Origin: Lichina pygmaea
Lineage: Eukaryota; Ascomycota; Lichinomycetes; Lichinales; Lichinaceae
Assembly (NCBI GenBank): GCA_963422465.1
Contig: OY730174.1
Coordinates: 1,674,001 to 1,738,000 of the forward strand
DNA length: 64,000 bases
Reading direction: 5' to 3'
The notes under the pieces were generated by a model. That model did no database searches. It saw only the letters and a program-made list of their open reading frames with translations, and had not been told where the DNA came from. Both the position numbers and the translations under genes were made by a program. Of this stretch, positions 25,001 to 36,448 are shown one piece after another (the stretch's first letter is position 1; each line of letters opens with the position of its first letter).

Positions 25001-26174
25001 CTTGTCATCGCAATCACAAGCCAATGGCGCAAGAGACGATGGCTTGCGGCTTGGTTGCTTGGGTTGATTCGACGGCCGCGTGGATGTGGTTTCGTCTCAT
25101 TTACGGTACGGAGTAACTTGCGTATGTAAGTGTCAACTCTCCATACGTACGTAAGGCACGTACGTATCGCCGCTCCTACTGCGATACAAGCTCCGAATCT
25201 TGTTCCGCGGCAAAGACGACCGTTTCCCGCCGGTTTGATGTGCCCCCTGCATGCCCAATTAACGTCCTTCGTACGCGGTACGCGAGCCACCTCTGCTTTC
25301 CCCTGTCCTTTGGGTGTGAGAGCGCGATCGTCTACTGGCCCGCCCGAGTGGACGAGGTGACCTCGCCTCTCAGGCTTGGAAGGTCGTCTTCTCTCTCCCG
25401 CGTGCCTTGCATTAGTCGACGACCTTGCCGCAACGCAGCGAGACTCTTTGCAAGGTGGCGCACACGCGCCCACACACACTCTTACGGTAGCAGGTCTGAC
25501 TGTAACGTTGGAGCATTGCTCTTCTCGTCAGCCTCCTTGTGGTGTGGGTCAATGCTGGGAGAGAGAAAGAGGGGGGGGAGGGAGGGGGAGCCAAAGAAGG
25601 TACCCTATGCACTGCCTCATAGGACGCCTTACGCGCCTGTGCCGCTCCCATAATCTGACTGCGACGCGCCCACATCAGGAATATCGGCCCGAAGGCTGTG
25701 AGGAGAGGCAGGCCAGGCGTGTCCGTGTTGGCATGATGGCGCAGAAAGGAGTTTCCGACGCCCGGTCTGGGGACCGACTGCCGATCGTGGACCACGGGAC
25801 GGGTATCTGGAATGGCCAGGCACGCCAGGTCAGGAAAAGCAAAACGTTGCACGCGTCTACTCGGCAGATCGAAGCAACGGGGTGGCTGCGGCACTCGACA
25901 GGCATGACGCTGATGCACTTGGAGACGGTAGATGCGTTCTAGGCTCGAACTGTGCCCTGGGCAACCCTCTTCGATGCGACGTCTGGCGCGGACCTCACTC
26001 GCGACCTCTCTCGCGACCTCTCGCACGGACCCCACTCATGGGCAAGCGGACCCGCAAGATATACTCCTGCGATATCCCCCCGGCCACGGTCGACGTTGAT
26101 CCAACCAGGCTGTCTGGTCGGCGTTGATGCTCGACATGTCTGCTTGACCGAGCCTCGGTCCCTGCTGCTGCAGC
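22006..26174. other. Long gene-free intergenic region
   Basis: About 4.2 kb without a supportable gene. It holds CT and CA microsatellites (about 22360-22440 and 22863-22880), a repeat of CGTCTGT words near 24740-24775, dense TACGTA/GTAC clusters (about 24410-24660 and 25080-25170) and a short palindrome-bearing relic at 23227-23262 that resembles sequence beside the pogo element. Open frames on both strands lack family features. Confidence 0.55.
23227..23262 (+). repeat. Short palindrome-bearing repeat relic
   Basis: GGGGTAC and GTACCCC form a hairpin around a short loop, followed by GGCACGGGTAG. The same order of parts recurs at 42173-42207 and, inverted and expanded, at 57670-57765. Confidence 0.5.
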
Positions 26175-28601
26175 ATGAGTGAACCGGCCGCTGCTGTCCA
26201 GGACCGGAGGACCTCCCTCGTGTCTCCCGCCGGCGTGGGCTTCGCTGTGGCCTGCATCTTCTGTCCGTTGCTGGCCATGACCTTCGTCTTGGCTCGACTG
26301 TACAGCAAAAGGATCGTCACGAGGACCTTGGGCTGGGACGACGGTGAGAAGCCCGTGGCTTGCACCCTGATGGAGTTGATGCTGATCAGTCGTCCAGGGA
26401 CGTGTGTGCTCGCTCTGGTACGTGGTCATCTTGGAAAGAGAGTGTCCGTCCGTCTTCTTACCATGGCACTAGCTCGCTTCGATGGGCTTCTCTGCTGTTG
26501 GCGCGCAACGTACGTCCGCTGCTGCCTGTGGTCGATGCGGGCGTCTAACACCGGTGCAGTGATCGGGCGCGGCTTGGGCATGAACATATGGGATCTCCCC
26601 GAGAGAGAGCGAAGCCTGCTGTCATGGATTGGCGTGGGTCCACTGTCCCCGTCGTCTGTCGACAGGGAGCGCGGCTGATGCTTCGCCCAGTTCTACACCG
26701 CCTCGATGGCGCTGCACATGGTAGCCATGGGCGCGGTGAAAGTCGCGATCTTGGTGCTGTACCTGCGCGTCTTCGCCGTCCGTCCGTCGGTGAAGATCGT
26801 CATCTGGATCCATCTCTTCGCCGTCGTGCTCACTTCGACCGCCGCTCCCATCGTCTACAGCGTTACGTGCGAGCAGAAGGTCTACACCACACCCGACGGG
26901 GAGGAGTGCGTCAGCTGTGTCCGACGCAGCAGCGTGGCCCTGACCGCGGCGGCCGTCAACCTGTTCACCGACGTCACGACTCTGCTGATCCCGTTGCCGC
27001 TGGTCTGGAAGCTGAGACTGCCGAAGAAGACGCGCATGGGCGTCATAGGAGTCCTTTCGGCCGGCGTCATGTGAGTTTCGTATTTCCGGAGCTCGAGCTT
27101 TCCGAGGATGGGCTTTTCTGACGGTAGTATCCAAACCTCGCAGCGTCTGCATCGTCAGCAGCGTGCGGCTGGCTGGATACATCCATCATGTGCGCGATCT
27201 CAATTCGTCGTACACCACCTTTATCGTCTTGTTGATGGGGTATGTCGAGAACGAGCTCCGCAGAGATTTTGATCGTGCTTCCTTGTATCGACCCAGTGGT
27301 CATCGCATCAGCTAACTCCTTCGTTTGATCTATCGCGCTCCCCCAGGACGATCGAGATGAACACGGCAATCATCTGCTCCTGTCTACCGTCGATGCCGGC
27401 ACTTTTCAGGCGCCGTCAATCCCAGCATCGCTCTCTCACGTTCTTCGACCGAGGGCATCCTGAGGTCGCCAAGGTGTCCAGGCACGGCTCGCATCGGGCC
27501 AGTCTGTTACAGATGCACGGCAATGCTGCTGGCCAGAACGACGCCTGCGCGAGCCCCTCTAGGAATACATCCAATGCCAGCAGCAACGCCACCTCTGGCA
27601 CGGGCGTCATCAACGGCGGTGTCGTGTCCCAACCCCGCCATGAGTCTGCCCCGGTCACCTTCGCGGTCTATCACCGCGAGAGCACGAAGCGACTCCCTCC
27701 GAAGCCTAACCCAGCCTTTGCTCCCGGGCCATCTCTCGCGCCAGCAAGCGGTCATCAACAGAAACAACTCCCGCCGCTCCCTCCTCCGTTGCTTCCTCCG
27801 CCTCCTATCCCCGTCAGCGCGCCTCCTCCGTCCTTCTCGCCCACGAACCCGTCGGTGTCGGGGCTCTACCTAGACTCGCCTCGGGCGCCATTCGTAGATT
27901 GGCCTCGGGCGCCACCGTCGCCATCGCAACAGTCGCGCTACTCTCAACAGTCTCGACGGTCAGGTCAATCCCGTCGATCCGTCATCATGCATCACAAGCG
28001 GGCAAAGAGGGGCATGCGTCAACCGTCCCTCTCTTCTTCTTCTTCTCCTCCGACGACGGCAGCGCCGGCAGCGCCGGCAGCGCCCGTAGTAACGTCAGCG
28101 ATGCCAGCAGACAATCTGCGGAAGTCGGCACAGCAGCTCCAGCCCCCGCCACGGCAGCTCCACACCTCGCCCCGACAACACCAGTCGTGGGATCCGGCCA
28201 GGGTCGGGCGGAGACAGGATACCACCACCGCCGCCGGAGGAAAGCGCCGTCCACCGGCCCCGCCTCCCTCGCGTCCTCCTCGTCCTTCCCTTCCGCACGA
28301 GCAGTGGTGGGTCGTAGGTCAGCAGCAGCGACTGAGCAGAGAGCATTACAGCCGACTTTCTGCTGCCGCTGCTGCTTCCACTTCCGCTTCTGCTTCTGGT
28401 GGCGGTGGTGATGGTAGTGGTACTGGGGGTGGCGGTGCTACTCCTGCTTCTGCTTTTGCTCCTCCTCCTGGTTCTGGTGCTACTTCTGGTGTTGGTGGTA
28501 TTGGTGTCGTTGATATTTTCAGTGGTCGTACAACACCAACACCACCAACAACAACAAAGACCCCCTCTGCCTCGACTGCTGTTGCGATCATGTGCTCTTA
28601 G
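26175..28601 (+). CDS. Rhodopsin-like 7TM integral membrane protein (Pth11-like)
   Basis: Member of the large fungal family of plasma-membrane 7TM proteins (fungal rhodopsin domain) that includes Pth11-type receptors; ligand and role unknown. Seven exons, 26175-26343, 26398-26417, 26473-26509, 26560-26633, 26691-27070, 27144-27239 and 27347-28601, sum to 676 residues in frame. Family features: RLYSKRIVTRTLGWDDG after TM1, RGLGMNIWDLP before the third span, KVAILVLYLRVF, a loop with Cys pairs (VTCEQK, EECVSCV), TDVTTLLIPLPLVWKLRLPK, and TTFIVLLMGTIEMNTAIIC ahead of a 400-residue cytosolic tail. The tail is Pro/Ser/Gly-rich with Pro runs and no domain I recognise. Exons of 20 and 37 nt are unusually small but needed for the frame. 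No clustered partner gene suggests a ligand. Confidence 0.88.
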
Positions 28602-29086
28602 GGCTTTGCCCTGCAGAGCCGCAACCCACGTGTCGCCTATTTGGCTAGCTCCGCACCTTCTAGCTAGATAATCATACCAATACTACGGAAGTACATGTGT
28701 CACCAGCATTGAAATAGAGCCCCTCGGTCTTTCCTGTGCCCGACACTTCGAGAATCCCTAGATCCTAACAACTGCGATCACCACCACCACCAACACTCCC
28801 TATCTGCAGACCTATAGCCATACCCATACTCTTCATCATGGCGTGGATCAATAATTCTTTTTCATTTCTTTTTTTTCCTTGTTGTTTATATATTTCTTTC
28901 CCCAAGAAAATCCCAGTCTTTTTGTATAACATATTGGAGAGAGGAGGATGTGAGTGAGTGAGTGAGTGAGAGTGAGCGTGAGTGATAGAGAAGAGAACCA
29001 AGTGTGAGTGGAAAGAGAGAAGAGGGATAGGAAGGATGTGAGTGATGTACCATCAATCACTCCTGGATGTATACTTGCCTCTCCTT

Positions 29087-29640
29087 GGTTATTGGTTATT
29101 GGTATTCCTACTCCATTCTAGTGCTAGTTATCTAGACTATGCTGGGTCAGCTATGAAAATTAAGCAAGGAAAACCCTAGGCCTGCTAGGGTGAAAAACCT
29201 CCTTCTGCAGTGCCTGGCCAGCACTATCCTGTCGAGATGCTGTAGAACATGGGGGGATGGCTGGCTAGCAGCCAGCTTCCAGCTACTCCTGAGCCCAGGA
29301 GAACTGGGGGAGAATGCCTTGTCGGAGGATCCATGCTGTGAGGGCGGCGGTGGGCTGTGGTTGGGATGTCAAAGCCTGGTAGTCAGTGGTGGCAGCTGCT
29401 AGATACAGGCTTCGCCGCACTCGGAGAAGGCGTGGGCAGTCTAGAACCACATGTTTGGCTGTCTCCCACGGCGCTCCACAGCTGCACGCCGGTGTGGGGA
29501 AGCCAGGCACCCGTCGTTTGCAGAGGAATGCCGCCAGTCCAATCTTGCCTGTGCGGACCTGCGTCAGAATACTGCTCTGCGCCTTCGAGAGGCCGGCGTG
29601 TAACCGGAGGGCCGACCGGTACGGCATCTTGCTGGGTTGA
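29087..29640 (-). mobile_element. 5'-truncated LINE fragment (Tad1-like), copy 1
   Basis: The minus strand encodes the end of a non-LTR retrotransposon ORF2: KMPYRSALRLHAGLSKAQSS, then a Cys/His knuckle CSCGAPWETAKHVVLDC, the C-terminal zinc-knuckle pattern of fungal LINEs. The element's 3' end is at the left, where short GGTTATT repeats form the tail. Only the last 130 codons and 3' untranslated part remain. It is about 90 percent alike to copy 2 by eye. No target duplication is obvious, so the right edge is approximate. The family name rests on the knuckle and the fungal host. Confidence 0.75.
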
Positions 29641-30090
29641 AAGTGAGTGTAATCACTCACCAAGAAGCAGGCATCCAGAGTGGAACAAACTGATTATTGT
29701 ATTGATGATTCTCACTCACTAATCTATAAACTGAAAAGTGTGACCAAGCCACTTGGATCTTCTTCTCCATTCTTCTTCCTCTTTTTGTTCTTCTTGTTCT
29801 TCCTCTATTCAGTCTGCTCAACTCTGTTGGACTCAGTTGTCTGATCTGTTCTGTCTGTTTTGTTGTTGTCTGATCTGATCTAGTCTAACCACTGTACTTA
29901 CTTGTGTAGACTGTGGATACTTGTGTAAGAGCAGTGGTGATGATGATGACATCAACTGTGATCATCATGGTGGACAGATGTGGTGATGATGATGATGATA
30001 GTGGTGGTGGTAGTGGTGGTGGTGGTGACAACTTGTAAGAAACTTGGAGATTGAGGGATGGAGACAGAAATGGAGGGAAGGAGAGGTGGG

Positions 30091-30093
<3 letters not shown>

Positions 30094-30140
<47 letters not shown>
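30094..30140. repeat. GA dinucleotide microsatellite
   Basis: Nearly pure GA tract of about 45 bp between the LINE fragment and GID5. Confidence 0.95.
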
Positions 30141-30141
<1 letters not shown>

Positions 30142-30441
30142 TAGAAATGCCAAGTGGTAGAGAAGTGGCGTAGCCAGCATATATACAGTACCTCTCTTAC
30201 CACTTTAACCAGTCATGCCAGCGAGGATGATAGCGAGCTACACAAAGTCCTGTACACAAGTACATGTAGAATGACACAGACAAGATCATCATTGTCGTCG
30301 TCGTCGTTGTCTTCATATACCAGTACGATGAACGTGGCTATACATGGCGGCAGAAGAGGGATGATCACACACGTGGCGACGACGAAAAGAGGTTCCCCCA
30401 CACACACATGGCGACAAAAGAGTAACGACGATCCATCACCA

Positions 30442-33400
30442 TCACGCCTCCCGGCCGATGAGCTCCTTCATCTGATAGAGCGCCGTCTTGCTGCGCTCCT
30501 TGACGTCGAGCTCCGGGTTCTTGACGATCGACTCGAGTCCGGACTGGAAGCCAAGCCGACGGAGCTCGAGCGCACGCTCGCGACAGGCCGCCTTGTCCCT
30601 CTCGTCGTCGACCCACGTCAGGTTGATGACGATCCAGGCGAGCGCGGTCAGGATCTGCTTCGACGACTGCCGGAACAGCGGCACGAGGCTCGCGAGCAGA
30701 GGCGTCTGTTGCATCAGCACCTGTCGGTGTCCAGGATGCCCCGCAGCAATGTCCACGAGGATGAAACACACGGCGACGAGGATCTCCGATTGCGAGACCG
30801 GGGGCTGCTGCGTCGGAGCGACGGCGACGGCGGCTGCGGCGGCGGGTGCCGTCGAGGTCGAGAAGGTGGCGAGATCTTGGGATGGGGGCTGGAGGATGGA
30901 CTGGAGCGACGGATGGCGGTTGTGGTTGTGGTGGTGGTGGTGGTGCCCGTTGCTGGTCGCGCGAGGGGGATTGGACGCTGATGACGTTGCCATTACCCAC
31001 GGCGAAGGGGATGCCGGTGCAGCATCGGACGTCTTGACCGAGCATGCCCCGGTCTTCGATCCAAGGATCCGAAACAACCGTTCCTTGCCGAAGCGGTCAA
31101 AGACGTAGTCGATCATCTCCTCAATGTCGTCGGCCTTCGACCCACAGATCACGTTCCGGACCAGATCGAGCGCTTGCTCTTGGACGGCAATGTCACCCCG
31201 ACGCATCTTGCTGGTCGGGTCGATCTCGGCCTGGCCCAGGGCTGCTAGTTGGTCTTCCATGCCTGTGTTTGCGCCGCTGGTGACGGTGGGCAGCTCCGCC
31301 GCGCGGGATTTTCGACGATGAGCGCTGCTGCTTCTCGAGTTCATGCCGGACATATCCATGCCGCCGTCACTCCCCCTCCGCGAGCTTGCATGCGAAAAGG
31401 TGGGCTGGTGGTGGTGACGGCGGAGGTGGTGGTAGTCATCCGCCGTCGTCGGCAATGTCTCCCTTGTCGTCATCATCGACATGACGACGCTGTGGGTGTC
31501 TTCGTCCATCCGATCTAGGCTGGCCGTCTCCTGTGTGGCTTGTACAGCGAGTGGGTGGTGCGAGCTGTTGCTGTCATGATGGATCATGGCTCCACCGTTT
31601 GCGTGGGATGAAAAACCCCTCCCAATGCCGCTTGCTCCAACACCATTTGTTCCCACGCAACTTGCCCCATTCTCCGAGTCGCCTCCGCACAGCAGTTGCA
31701 CCAGCCACTCGTGACCCAGTTCCTCGAGGCACGCCACCTTGACGGTTTTGTCAGCCTTGAAGACGAGATGCTTGAGAGCCCAGACGGCGTTGAGCCGGAG
31801 ACGCGGGTTCGTAGAATGTGCATGTGCGCAGAGTATCTGTAACACGCCGGCTTCCACGATGCTCTAGACAACTTCGGTCAGCAGGGCGGCTCCAGAGAAA
31901 GGCTTCGGCTTCGATTCGCCGGAAATCCGAGGTAATTCCTCCGTCGGGGATTGTTTGACACACCTCCCGCATCGGACTGAACTCCAACACCAGATTGCAG
32001 ACGACCGCCGTGGACGCAATCTGCACCTCAATGTCCGGGTGGGTGAGGAGCTTGAACAAGGGCAGACTAAACCCTGCGTCGATCAGACTCGTCCGGAGCA
32101 AGCTCACCGAGCGCGACAGGGCCCGAACCAGGGCGCATGCAGCCACGAGCACCGGCTGAGGGTTCCCGACGGGGGTGGACGACCGGCGTACAACCTTTGC
32201 GATCGTCAGGCCGTACTTGGCTGGGCACGAAGGTGATGGCGACGGCGACGGCGCCTTCTCCTCGTACGGCTTCAGCAAGTCGAGCAGAATCGGCGTGATG
32301 CCGTTGTCGATGATCATCTGACGGTGATCGTCGAGAAAGGGAGCAAGCCCGGCCAGCGCCTGAAGAGTGCTCTCGCGCACGCGCAGCTTGTGGACCAGGT
32401 CTGGGGGCAGGCCCGGATCGCCGAGCCTCAGCTCGTTCGGACCGTCTACCTCGTCGGGCCTCTCGCCTTCCGGAAAGGGCTTCCAGGACATTGGCTGGTG
32501 CGAGTCGTCGGCCGGCTGACACGCCGCCTTCAGCATGGCCGCCAGCAGCTTGATCGCGTCGGCTTCGACGGCTGCCTGCTGCAGGCGTATGTTGTCGGTC
32601 ACGAGCTCGGCCAAGACCACCGGCCCACGCTCCCGAGCCATCCGCCGAACCCACTCCGGGTCATTGCTGGGCGGATAAGCTGGTATCAACCTCGACGACG
32701 ACGACGCCGTCGTCGTCTCATCGAGCATCCGCACCAGGAGCGGCACCACCGCCGCCGCGAGCAGAAACGTTCGCGATTCGCTCACGAGGCTCACCTGCGA
32801 GAGCTTTGCCAGCAGAGCCAAGGCCATTAGACGGTTGATGCCGTCCTCGGCGTTGGCAAGCACGATGAGCCAGGCCACGAGCGGACTCTCCTCGGCGAAG
32901 CCGCCGGCGAGCGGCTGGCGTGTCGGCGTGGCGGAACGACCATCGCTCCGGCGCAGGCGTCGGCTGGACGTGGCCTCGCTGGTCGAGCCAAAGAAGGGCA
33001 CCTTGTGCGACTGGGGGGCGCCAACCCTGTGGTGGAGCCATTCGGGCTGCGGTAGGAGAAAGTCGATCGGGTTTTGCCGGCATCGTGCTCCGCCGGTCTT
33101 CGTCGGGCCGGCCCCGTTTTCGGCTCGCGGCCGCAAGAGGTCGGCCACGGTGACGCGGTTCCCGACGGGAAGGAGAGTCGTGATCTTGGATCCATACAGC
33201 AGCTGGGACGCACGAAACTTGGACCCGTGGATGATGGCGGCGATGGCGTCAAGGATCGGGTACAGCTCAGCCGTGGCAGGCGCCGGTCTGGAGACCTGTT
33301 CGACGGCGTGGCCGTGCGACCCTTGCTCGTACAACGAGAGGACGAAGCCTGTGGAGACAATGAAGCCGGCCAGGCGGGCGCCCAGCGCGTCGAGCGCACC

Positions 33401-34199
33401 AAGGCGCTCCAAGGCCCGTCGGTGGCGCTCGTCGCGACAGGTCTTGGCTATGAGACATGCCGCGAGACCAATCTGCCTCTGCACGATGGCCTTGGGTGAA
33501 ACCTGCCTCAGGATCTTGGTCAGGCTTTCGACATGGGCGCTCTGAAAGAACGTGTCGGACAAGGAACCCTCGTGGAAGTCCGACCACGGCAGCGTCAGGC
33601 TCAAGGCGTCGACCAGGGCGTTGAGGGTGCGCAGAGACTCGAGCACCAACTGCGGGGAAGAGTCGCTCGGGTTCAGCGACGCCAGGAGCGATGGCACGAT
33701 CGAAGTACTCAGTAGCGGATCGATGAAGGCCGGACCACCTGCCGCACGATGAGGTATCAGCCACCGGAGAAGGCGGGTTCTGGGAAGCAGAGACGGCGGC
33801 AGAGGCCGCAGAGCGTGCCCAACATCGACAGTGGAAGAGGACAATTCGGCGAGGGCCCGTCGGGAGCTCGAAGCCGCCGTTGGACTTCGGCTACCACTCA
33901 CCGAGCGCAAAACTACCGACTATAATGGTGGCCTGCAATCTCACGTCGTCATTGTCCTCCTCCTCCTGACTTCTTCGCGCGCCGCCGCCGCCACCTTGGC
34001 GGTCGTCGCTGACGACGGAGGCGGCCGTCAAGGTGATTGCGAGCACCCGAACGATGCCGCCGAGCACTGCATATTCCTTCTGTTGCTCGTGTCCAATGAT
34101 CTTATGCTTGACGCATCGCAGGACCGAGGCCTGAGGGACGGCCCAAGTCTGGTCCCGCAAAGGCCTGAGAAGGTCTTCCAAGTCCTGCCACGACATCAA
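30442..34199 (-). CDS. GID5: Armadillo-repeat GID/CTLH complex subunit (Gid5/Vid28, ARMC8)
   Basis: Scaffold subunit of the GID/CTLH E3 ubiquitin ligase, which in yeast degrades gluconeogenic enzymes when glucose returns; Gid5 docks the substrate receptor. Exons 33902-34199, 31964-33738 and 30442-31863 give 1164 residues. The N-terminus (MSWQDLEDLLRPLRD, then KHKIIGHEQQKEYAVLGGIV) is the first armadillo repeat. Hallmarks later on are SPMRE followed by VEAGVLQILC, then LRLNAVWALKHLVFKA and, at the end, ILTALAWIVINLTW and KTALYQMKELIG, all conserved in ARMC8/Vid28. A 250-residue His/Ser/Ala-rich insert separates the last repeats. The first ATG of a Met-Met pair is used; the second is equally likely. 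With PFK-2/FBPase-2 in the same window it touches glucose control, but the two are 24 kb apart. Confidence 0.93.
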
Positions 34200-36448
34200 C
34201 GACGGAACCCGACTGCAGGGGATGCCGGTGCCCGTAGCACTCTTGGCGGGTGATGAGCACCACCTGGAGCGTTTCTGCTGCTGCTGCTAGGGCTCTCGAG
34301 AGCGCGAGCGATGATAGGCGCGCGGGGCCCGCAGATCCAGGGAGGAGTTCGTCCGATCGGAATCGGCCGTTGTTCGTATTGGGCCGCTGTCTCGCCTGCC
34401 AGGAACTCCCGCCTGGGCAAAAGCGATGCCTTTTCGAGGGTCTCCGCTGTCTCGATGGCGGCGGAGAAATTCTGCACGTACTACGTACGAGGGTACGTAA
34501 GTACTCGTCGTACGTATGGGTACTGTACCGGTATAGCGCCTCGTACTCTTCGAGCCGGGACGCCCAAGCTGTCGACCCCGCAAAATCGAAAAGTAAGACC
34601 GGTCGCGGTGGGCGGACTCGATGCGAATATGGCACAGGTTGATCTGCTATCTTTGACGATCAAGATCTGTGACGGCCTAGACCACCAGGATGCCGATCTC
34701 GTCCCGGAGGCACATGCTCGAGCACAAGCCGAGGATGAGGACTTTCTATGATATCTCGCTCTTCGCCTCCGTTTTCAGCTGTTCCAGGAAGAAGCTCTTC
34801 GCGTGACAGTAAAAATGGACGCAGTTGACAGTGCTGGACGGCCACTCCGCGGGATTTGATTCCTTTCTATGCGCACGTATCAAGTACCGGTACGTACTGG
34901 ATCTTGCTTCGTGATAAGGGTCCTAGATGCTCGGTCGGGGTGATCCCTGTTGCTTGATGCCTGTTGTCGTCTGGTGTCCGCCGAGAGATGATCCGTGTAC
35001 TCTTCCTTGACTTGCGTTACAGATCGTCAAACACGAGCCAAGACCAAAGAAAAATAGTGGAAGGGTAAAGAAGGAGCAATGAGACATCTAACGGAGATGC
35101 ATAAGCCTAGTGCGAAGATCTAAGGCTCAAAGACCAACCTGTTGCTTGACCAGCCCGAAAGATAAAGATAAAGAGTTGAGTGCCGAGGCACTGAGGCGTA
35201 AGGGGATGCAGGGTCGAAGCGCATGGACAGAGTAGCGGATGAGATCCACTTTCACTGCACGGCAGATGATGTGTACGAGCTTTCTCTCGGCGAGTCTTGC
35301 CGCAGACAAAGGGACGACTGAAGGATGTTGTGATGCTGCCTGTCCTTGTCGTGGACGATGAAGGTGATGATGATAGAGGGCCACTGGGGGGCAGTGGGGG
35401 TCATCGGAAGTTGCCGACTACTGTAAGCCATTGCGGCCATCGGCGAGCCTCGCCAACCGTAGACAACTGCTGCACACAGCGACGGCTGGTTGGCACCGGT
35501 GGATGTCGTGGATGTCAGAGAGGAACAATCGGCTGTGGTGATTCAGGCCATCACATGCCATCGTGCAAGGATCTGTTCGTTCATACGAGCCATATACTAT
35601 TGTAACACTTGTTGTAAGGGAGGTGTGTTACGTACACAATGCCACTCTCCTTTGCATCTTATAGCGACTGACGTATTGTCTGCGCTAGCGCCAACGGCCA
35701 CGAGACCCAGGCCAGATCCTCGACGCTGGCAATCTTGCAGAGAAAGGCCATATCTACTCGTATGTTCTCTGCGCTGCCGTTGTCCATCGGCTCAACGCTC
35801 AAATCTCGCCCTTCGGTCTCGACTGGGACAGGCACGTCGCACAAGCCTCATATGGTCGTACGTGGCGCGAGCTGCATCTCATAGCCAGGGAGCCAGCTGC
35901 TCGTATGAGCTCGGGTGAGAGGAGGGAAAGGTTAGCGGGCGCATCGCATCGTCCACGACACGAAGCGGATGAGCCACAGCAAGGCCAGCCTGAGCCAGAA
36001 CAGGACCTGCAGCTCCTATCGCGCCAGCCACACTGCTAGATGCTGGCGGAGCAATCTTGGAGCTTCCCTTCCTTCTCAGACACGCGAGAGCGCTTCCAAT
36101 CGACAGGGTTTCCCCGCAATATCCCGGCTCATATAGGCTGAAGTCGCGCTCGGGCCCTGGCTGGGGTGCTTGTGAGAGAAGAGGAACAGGTAAAGATTAT
36201 CGGCATCGATCTGGGGAGGGCGAAGAAGAAAATGGTCTGACAGCTTTCGTATGGGGAAAGAACGAAAAGATATTTATATACGAGAGTGTGGTTCCAAGAC
36301 GTCAACGGAAGAGAGGAGAGAAAGGAGGAAGATATCTGTCCGGAATGCAACCACTGTCGTCCAGCCGTTACTCGTGGCAGATCACCTCTTGCGGTCGCCG
36401 TTGTTGCTGGTGCTGCTCGTCGCCTGGCTCGGTCGCCGCGTTCCGGCC
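34200..36448. other. Divergent intergenic region, GID5 / cyclin
   Basis: No gene recognised in 2.2 kb. It should contain both promoters. A TACGTA-rich patch lies at about 34480-34520 and another near 34875-34895. Open frames here are short and alternate between strands. Confidence 0.55.

Larger units (their letters stand above)
28602..30441. other. Intergenic region with LINE fragment and microsatellites
   Basis: Apart from the LINE piece at 29087-29640 this stretch holds only simple repeats: a GTGA tract near 28951-28972, TG/GGT-rich sequence near 29935-30030 and a GA tract at 30094-30140. No host gene recognised. Confidence 0.6.

Noticed and set aside
25376-26035. Overlapping frames of about 190-207 residues on both strands
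   Set aside because: No family motif, no splice-consistent extension, and both strands are equally open.
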